From positions 30,963,934-31,027,933 of the forward strand of contig NC_054743.1 of the NCBI RefSeq assembly GCF_018143015.1: 64,000 nt of DNA. The letters run 5' to 3'. The stretch comes from Lytechinus variegatus (lineage: Eukaryota; Echinodermata; Echinoidea; Temnopleuroida; Toxopneustidae). The notes beneath the pieces were generated by a model. It did not search any database, was not told the origin of the DNA, and saw only the letters and a program-made list of their open reading frames with translations. Positions 59,276 through 64,000 of this stretch are shown here, piece after piece (position 1 is the first letter of the stretch; the number at the start of each line of letters is the position of its first letter). Position numbers and translations under genes: made by a program.

Positions 59276-59814
59276 GCTATAACTTTTTGTTCAAGGATTG
59301 CAAATAGCAGTCGATTTTCTTCTTTTTGCGATGATGCATCTAAATTTTACGCGTGTCAGTGCATGCGTCGATAAAAGTGCGTCACTTTTACAATCCTACT
59401 AAAAATAACTTCGATCATTGTCGACCGATCATCTGCAATGTTCTGCATTTCTTAACCAGCTCTATTTACCATTTTACAGTACTCTAGAACCCCAATCATT
59501 ACCATTGGATGTACCCCTCCTGAAACTAATCGAAATTCTTGGCGATGTTGGAATAGCTTTGGTAAATCCCAGGGGCGTTACATCGTAAGCCCGAAAGCGA
59601 TTCGTTTCCGGCGACGACGTGTCCTAGATCTCATCTCTATCATCTGTGACTGCCAAATGCAGTTTACCATTGTCATGATTGTCGTTTATTTTTGTTTCTC
59701 GGAATGCTGGGTGTAATTGGATCTGACTTTTGATAGACGACTCCTCCGCATTTAAGTGATGAATTCATCTTATACTTTACTTCATTCTGTATTCTAGTTA
59801 ATGATCATAGGTCC

Positions 59815-60313
59815 CGGTCCTGGTTTATAAACTTCAAAATAACGAATGCAAACACAACCGTACAATGGCAGTTTGTCCTAAGGACCTATAGCAACGGGTA
59901 CGATTTTATTTATTGGAATGCATGAAGAAGGCGATAACTTCTTACATTCACATTATAAGTATTATACTTTTACCTTCTTCAAGACCAAAAGTGGTTGAAG
60001 AATCAAACCATTAGTTTTCCTTGGTAGTATAAACTCTAGTTCTTGAGGAATCAATCCGGACATTGTCCTGGTTTATAAAATTTAAAATAACGAATGCAAA
60101 CACAGCTGCACAATGCCAATTTATTCTAATGGTCTATAGCAACGAGTACGATTTTCTTCTTTGAATCCAAGTGGAAGGCGATAACTTCTTACATTCACAT
60201 TTTAAGTATTATACTTTTACCTTTCTCAAGACCAAAAGGGGTTTGAAGAATCAAAACCATTAGTTATTCTTGGCAATATAGTTTCTAGTGATTGAGGATT
60301 CAACCCCGACATG
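59815..60313 (+). repeat. Tandem duplication of about 245 bp
   Basis: 59815-60058 and 60065-60313 share GTCCTGGTTTATAAA, AATAACGAATGCAAACACA, CTATAGCAACG, GGCGATAACTTCTTACATTC and AAGTATTATACTTTTACC, and end in the same TTGAGGAATC / TTGAGGATTC words. It lies in the intron between first exons 5 and 6. Confidence 0.88.
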
Positions 60314-60669
60314 GTTTAGGCAATCAGCAATGTGAAATGTTGTTGCAAAACATAGACCACCCGAAATGCACACCATCATCTTCAGGGGGTGCAATGAAAT
60401 GAGAAATATGTCTAATATTTTTCCATCCTCACTAGATTTACAGTGTCAGTTCTATCTATATCGCAACTGTTGACTAAAGAGAGAAAAAAATCAGATGACA
60501 TTTTTTCAATACATTGTTATTGTTCTCTTTCTTAAAATAACGTGATTCGTAAAAAAAGCGATATAATGATAACACCAATTAGGTTTTTTTTTTTTACAAA
60601 TTATACTAAACTCATATACTAAGCATAATACAATACGAATGCAGATGACTCCTTATACAGTTATAATAA

Positions 60670-60725
60670 TAATAATTGGATTTATATAGCACTTTTCCAG
60701 AGGATACCGAGCGCTGTACAAGGAC
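60670..60725. repeat. AATTGGATTTATATAGCAC repeat fragment
   Basis: AATAATTGGATTTATATAGC, then GAGCGCTGTACAAGGAC. This word pair resembles the 3' part of common invertebrate interspersed repeats. Confidence 0.5.
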
Positions 60726-61077
60726 TGTTTATGAGGACCGTCTGCAAAAAAATCATAAAAATCAAATATTGGGCCTAAAGGAATGGTTAATGAATAACTT
60801 AAAGCTGTCCGAAGACATCCAGTATTGATATTTCTGAATAAAGATAATTATTTGCGCTAAAAGTATTTTGATACCGTGCAGTGCAAAAATTAGCTGTGAG
60901 CAGCATTTGAATAGGGTAAATATATAATGTCCTCTTTTAAGTTGTTTATGAAAAAGTAAAATTGGAAAAAAAGTTACCTTCATCACCAATCAAGAGTATA
61001 ACATGAAGGAGTAAAAGTGGAAAATGAAATTAACCCTCAAATAATTGGATTACATTATGATATCTAATGATAATCTG

Positions 61078-61167
61078 GCCAAGGAGGATTGTCTATTGTT
61101 ACTGGGAGTACTGTGACAATGCTCATCACCCCCAGTAACAATAGACTAATCCCCAGTGGATAGGTCC
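61078..61167. mobile_element. Hairpin element, family B copy 2
   Basis: TCTATTGTTACTGGGAGTAC and CACCCCCAGTAACAATAGAC, then CAGTGGATAGGTCC. The outer left arm is eroded. The loop GTGACAATGCTCA is the inverse of the loop in copy 1. Confidence 0.8.
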
Positions 61168-61484
61168 CGGGTGATAGTATACAGAAGATGCAAAGAATTG
61201 GTGAAATAAACACAGAAATCTATCTCCTTCAACATTTAGAAACATGCTGCAAAATAATTAGATAAATGCAACGAAGAAAACGTCTTTTAGAATCATTTTC
61301 AAAAAGTAACGATAAATAGCAAAGTAAATTCAATCGTTGATAGACCGAGCTGTGCAAACGACTAAATAAAAATGTAGAAAATGAAATTTTAAAAAAAAAT
61401 CGAAATGTCGAAAACGAAGCTGAAAATCATGTTATTGAAAATGCATTTTTCACAGAATGTGTATAAACTTCGGAAAAAAATGAA

Positions 61485-61525
61485 AGAATGAACGAAAGAA
61501 AGAACGAAAGAAAGAAAGAACGAGT
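61485..61525. repeat. GAAA/GAAC short tandem repeat
   Basis: GAAAGAAAGAACGAAAGAAAG type units. Confidence 0.8.
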
Positions 61526-62552
61526 TATATTTAAATATTTCAAATGGAACTCAAAATTGTACAGAAACTCATTAAGGAATGGTACCACCGGAAACACGTC
61601 GGGTACTGCCCCGAAGATTTTCAACTAGTATAAAATTAAATAGTAAATAGTAAAGAAAAGGAGAAAAAAAAGGAAGAAGAAACAAAAGTATGAAAAAGAA
61701 ATGTCTGGTTATGAAATTCCAGATTAACAACATAAGTAAAAATTACTTTGTATTAAAGCTTAGGTCAGCTCACCCCTAACAAAATTCCCCGGCGCCGCCC
61801 GTGCAGATCATATTCGAGTAAATAGGTTTGATTAGAGGATCCGACCCCCCCCCCATAAAAAGGCACAAAAATAATGCCAACTTGAGTATAAGCATATTAC
61901 ATTGAAAAAGGAGGACAAAAAAGTAATCATAATGGTTGAAGAATTCCAAATACTAAATTATTATCATTTCTAATCCATAAATTTACAAATGCAATTTGCA
62001 ATTTAAAACTTCCTCAAAATTTGGGAAGCAGAGAAAATTCAACTTATCATTTTTCTTAGTATTCACGAGGGCGGACCGTCAAAAGATTAATAAATTACAG
62101 TCATGTGACCAATAGGAAAGTGACAGGTTTTGTTAATAAAATTTGAGAGTTTGAGTTAGGAAAAAAACAATGCAACGTGTGCAATGTTACAGTATTTGAT
62201 TAAAAAAAAACAAGAGACATCACTGGTGCAAACTGAGTGCATCCACGTTGTTGGAGAACGCTTCCGATCGTATCAAAACATATTCACAAAACAATCTGGG
62301 TCTATCATCTTTGTCGTGACTCATATATTAAATCACTCAAATTATTTGGTAATTGGCATCAGCCTTGTCGTGAAATCAATATCAGACGATACTTGTCACC
62401 TTTCTCCTACATCTGTCTTACATTTGCTCGCTAGTCATAAAATTAGATTCCTCTCCCGGTCATCTTCGATAAGATGTCATACAGGCCTTGCGCATCGCTG
62501 TGTTTCGTGACTCGGTCTTTCCAACTTGTCCCCACTTTCTAAAAATATTCCG

Positions 62553-62557
62553 CCAAT
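62553..62557 (+). promoter_or_regulatory. CCAAT box upstream of first exon 6
   Basis: CCGCCAATCAGC, about 330 bases before the ATG. Position only. Confidence 0.3.
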
Positions 62558-62887
62558 CAGCAAGCAGCATTAAGAGTGGCGGAGACACATTCCTGGCATT
62601 CGCGTTGTCTAAACCAATGCATATGTCACATCCCCGAGGAGAAGAAGGAGAAAAAAAAGAAAGAAGACAACGTCGAAAATCTAATTATATACCTCCACTC
62701 CCACAAAAGGGTGAAAACGCATTCTAAGAGTGTGCTGGTCGAGATGCACTTGCCATTGTCAGGGGTGACCGCGTAGCCAGTGACATCAGTCTCAATATTC
62801 CAGTTCCTACTCCTCGCCGGCGCCATTTTTACATAGGCTTAATACATTCTTTTTGTTTCCTGGACGTGTGTTTTAGTAACCTTAATT

Positions 62888-62938
62888 ATGGCGACCAAAG
62901 CAGCCCCTATGGGAGACCAACGTTATAATCAGATGAAG
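62888..62938 (+). CDS. Calponin/transgelin-like first exon 6 (MGDQR type)
   Basis: 17 codons: MATKAAPMGDQRYNQMK, donor GTAAGG, start context ATTATGG. At the DNA level it is less like exons 4 and 5 (GGGAGACCAACG in place of GGGCGACCAGCG), so it is probably an older copy. The intron runs beyond the right edge. Confidence 0.85.
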
Positions 62939-63218
62939 GTAAGGTATTTAGGTAAAATTCTCTGGTAATAGCTATAGACCTTCGAAGAAATTGCCTGCCA
63001 TTGCAACAAATACTACAATGTTTTACATTTAGTGGTATACGGTGACAATGGGGGGAAAGATTCTTAATAAATTATTTAAACTTTTAAAGGCATTATTAAA
63101 ATCAAATCATTTTTGGCCAAATTCTCATTCATTTACTTAATTGCGAAGTACAATTATTATCTGCCGCGTGATATATTTTTTGCTGCAAACAACTGGAGGC
63201 AAATCCAGGGGGGGGGGG

Positions 63219-63366
63219 GCGTTTCATGAAAGGACTTGTCGGACATTTTATCCGACAAGTACCAGTTTATCCGACAGTTATCATAGGAACAGTGCCTCTC
63301 AGCCAATCAGAATCAAGGAAAGATGTCAGATCTGACAACTTGTCGGATGAAAATATTGATGAAACG
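63219..63366 (+). mobile_element. MITE family C, copy 2
   Basis: The ends GCGTTTCAT and ATGAAACGC are inverted, followed inward by CTTGTCGGACATTTTATCCG and CTTGTCGGATGAAAAT. It includes TCAGCCAATCAGAATCAAGG as in copy 1 on the other strand (25601-25743). It lies in the intron after first exon 6. Confidence 0.85.
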
Positions 63367-64000
63367 CTCCCCAGATGTAGCTTTTACTCCTATGAAATGC
63401 TACGCAGGTTTCATGAATTATCTCTTTTTTTAGAAATTCGTTTTTACTATTTTTTTTTTAATTTTGTAATACTTCTCATTTCAGTGCAAAAATCAATAGA
63501 ATCTGCGTTTGAGTACTTTGGAAACTGGCAGTCATTAGAGGATGGTATAGATTTAATTGATTACCGCTAAAATAAAAAAAATTGTCGATAATTTTTGTCT
63601 TCCAGACAAGAGAGTAAACGAATCAATTTCCATATTATTGCGGTCAACGGCAAGCAGAAGTTTCTTTTTCTTTTCCAGTTTTAAGTGAATTGACTTAAAG
63701 GTTGTCAAGTGGGTTATGTAGAAAAAGTATCTTTCATTGACTTCGAAAGGAATGTAGCAAGGTTGAATCAGTGTCGCACTGATGAGGGTTTGCGGTCTGC
63801 ATGGAATCCCTTAAAAATCGTGTTGTTTTTGTTACTATATGGATTGACTTTTTGAACACCAAAATTAACATCAATTTCCTTTAATATGGAATCAATTCGA
63901 CCTATTCAGTCAAAATATAGATTATAGAATTAATAATGTAAGAAATGTTGATCTCGCAATTTTTGCTTGCTTTCTTGGCTTGCTCGCAAATTTGCAATAC
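63367..64000. other. Right edge of window, intron, no exon seen
   Basis: No CH-domain exon or acceptor followed by coding sequence was recognised before the window ends. Confidence 0.4.

Larger units (their letters stand above)
39465..62938 (+). other. Calponin/transgelin-like gene: array of six alternative first coding exons
   Basis: Six separate exons on the plus strand each start with an in-frame ATG, encode 17-23 residues, and end AAG before GTAAG or GTAGG, all in phase 0. The first encodes MANRGPSYGLSR, the N-terminal signature of the transgelin/calponin family, which precedes the actin-binding CH domain. The last four are clear paralogues of one another (consensus MAxQAAPMGDQR, four variable residues, then K) and align with the first position by position (M-A, G, R and K shared). 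No CH-domain exon is found between them or before the right edge. They therefore look like alternative 5' exons, each presumably with its own promoter, spliced to a common second exon to the right. Four complete tandem genes are ruled out within the window by the lack of other exons. Confidence 0.8.

Overview
This window is intron-rich, AT-rich animal DNA, most likely from an echinoderm and probably a sea urchin. The grounds are the gene families present, GT-AG introns of about 0.5 to 3 kb, many foldback/MITE elements, tRNA-derived SINEs and frequent acatgtacatgta words. No bacterial genes, rRNA, intact tRNA or CRISPR array was seen. Most open frames in the window are short and random; the real genes were found by joining short exons across splice sites of matching phase.

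Layout. (1) 965-4944, minus strand: the first three coding exons of GOPC, a Golgi PDZ/coiled-coil protein. Its PDZ half lies beyond the left edge. (2) 4945-9214: a transposon-rich interval between two divergently transcribed genes. (3) 9215-21558, plus strand: a complete ten-exon gene (549 codons) for an orthologue of human C11orf65/protein MFI. It has a long N-terminal extension carrying extra IQ motifs. Its introns hold a degraded Tc1 transposon with a Sleeping-Beauty-like terminal layout and several foldback elements. (4) 21559-31600: no supported gene; repeats, MITEs including a Harbinger-type element with a clear TTA target duplication, and a polypyrimidine minisatellite. (5) 31611-34930, minus strand: weak evidence for pieces of an unrecognised multi-exon gene. 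(6) 39465-62938, plus strand, continuing past the right edge: six homologous short first coding exons of a calponin/transgelin-like gene. Each has its own ATG, each encodes 17-23 residues, and each ends in AAG followed by a GTAAG or GTAGG donor in phase 0. No shared downstream exon is in the window.

The last item is the most interesting feature: an array over 23 kb of alternative first exons, most simply read as alternative promoters that swap the N-terminus of an actin-binding CH-domain protein. In GOPC and MFI, many exons are flanked within 10-60 bp by transposable elements.

Exon limits come from reading splice signals and phase by eye and from remembered protein families. No alignment, transcript or database search was possible.
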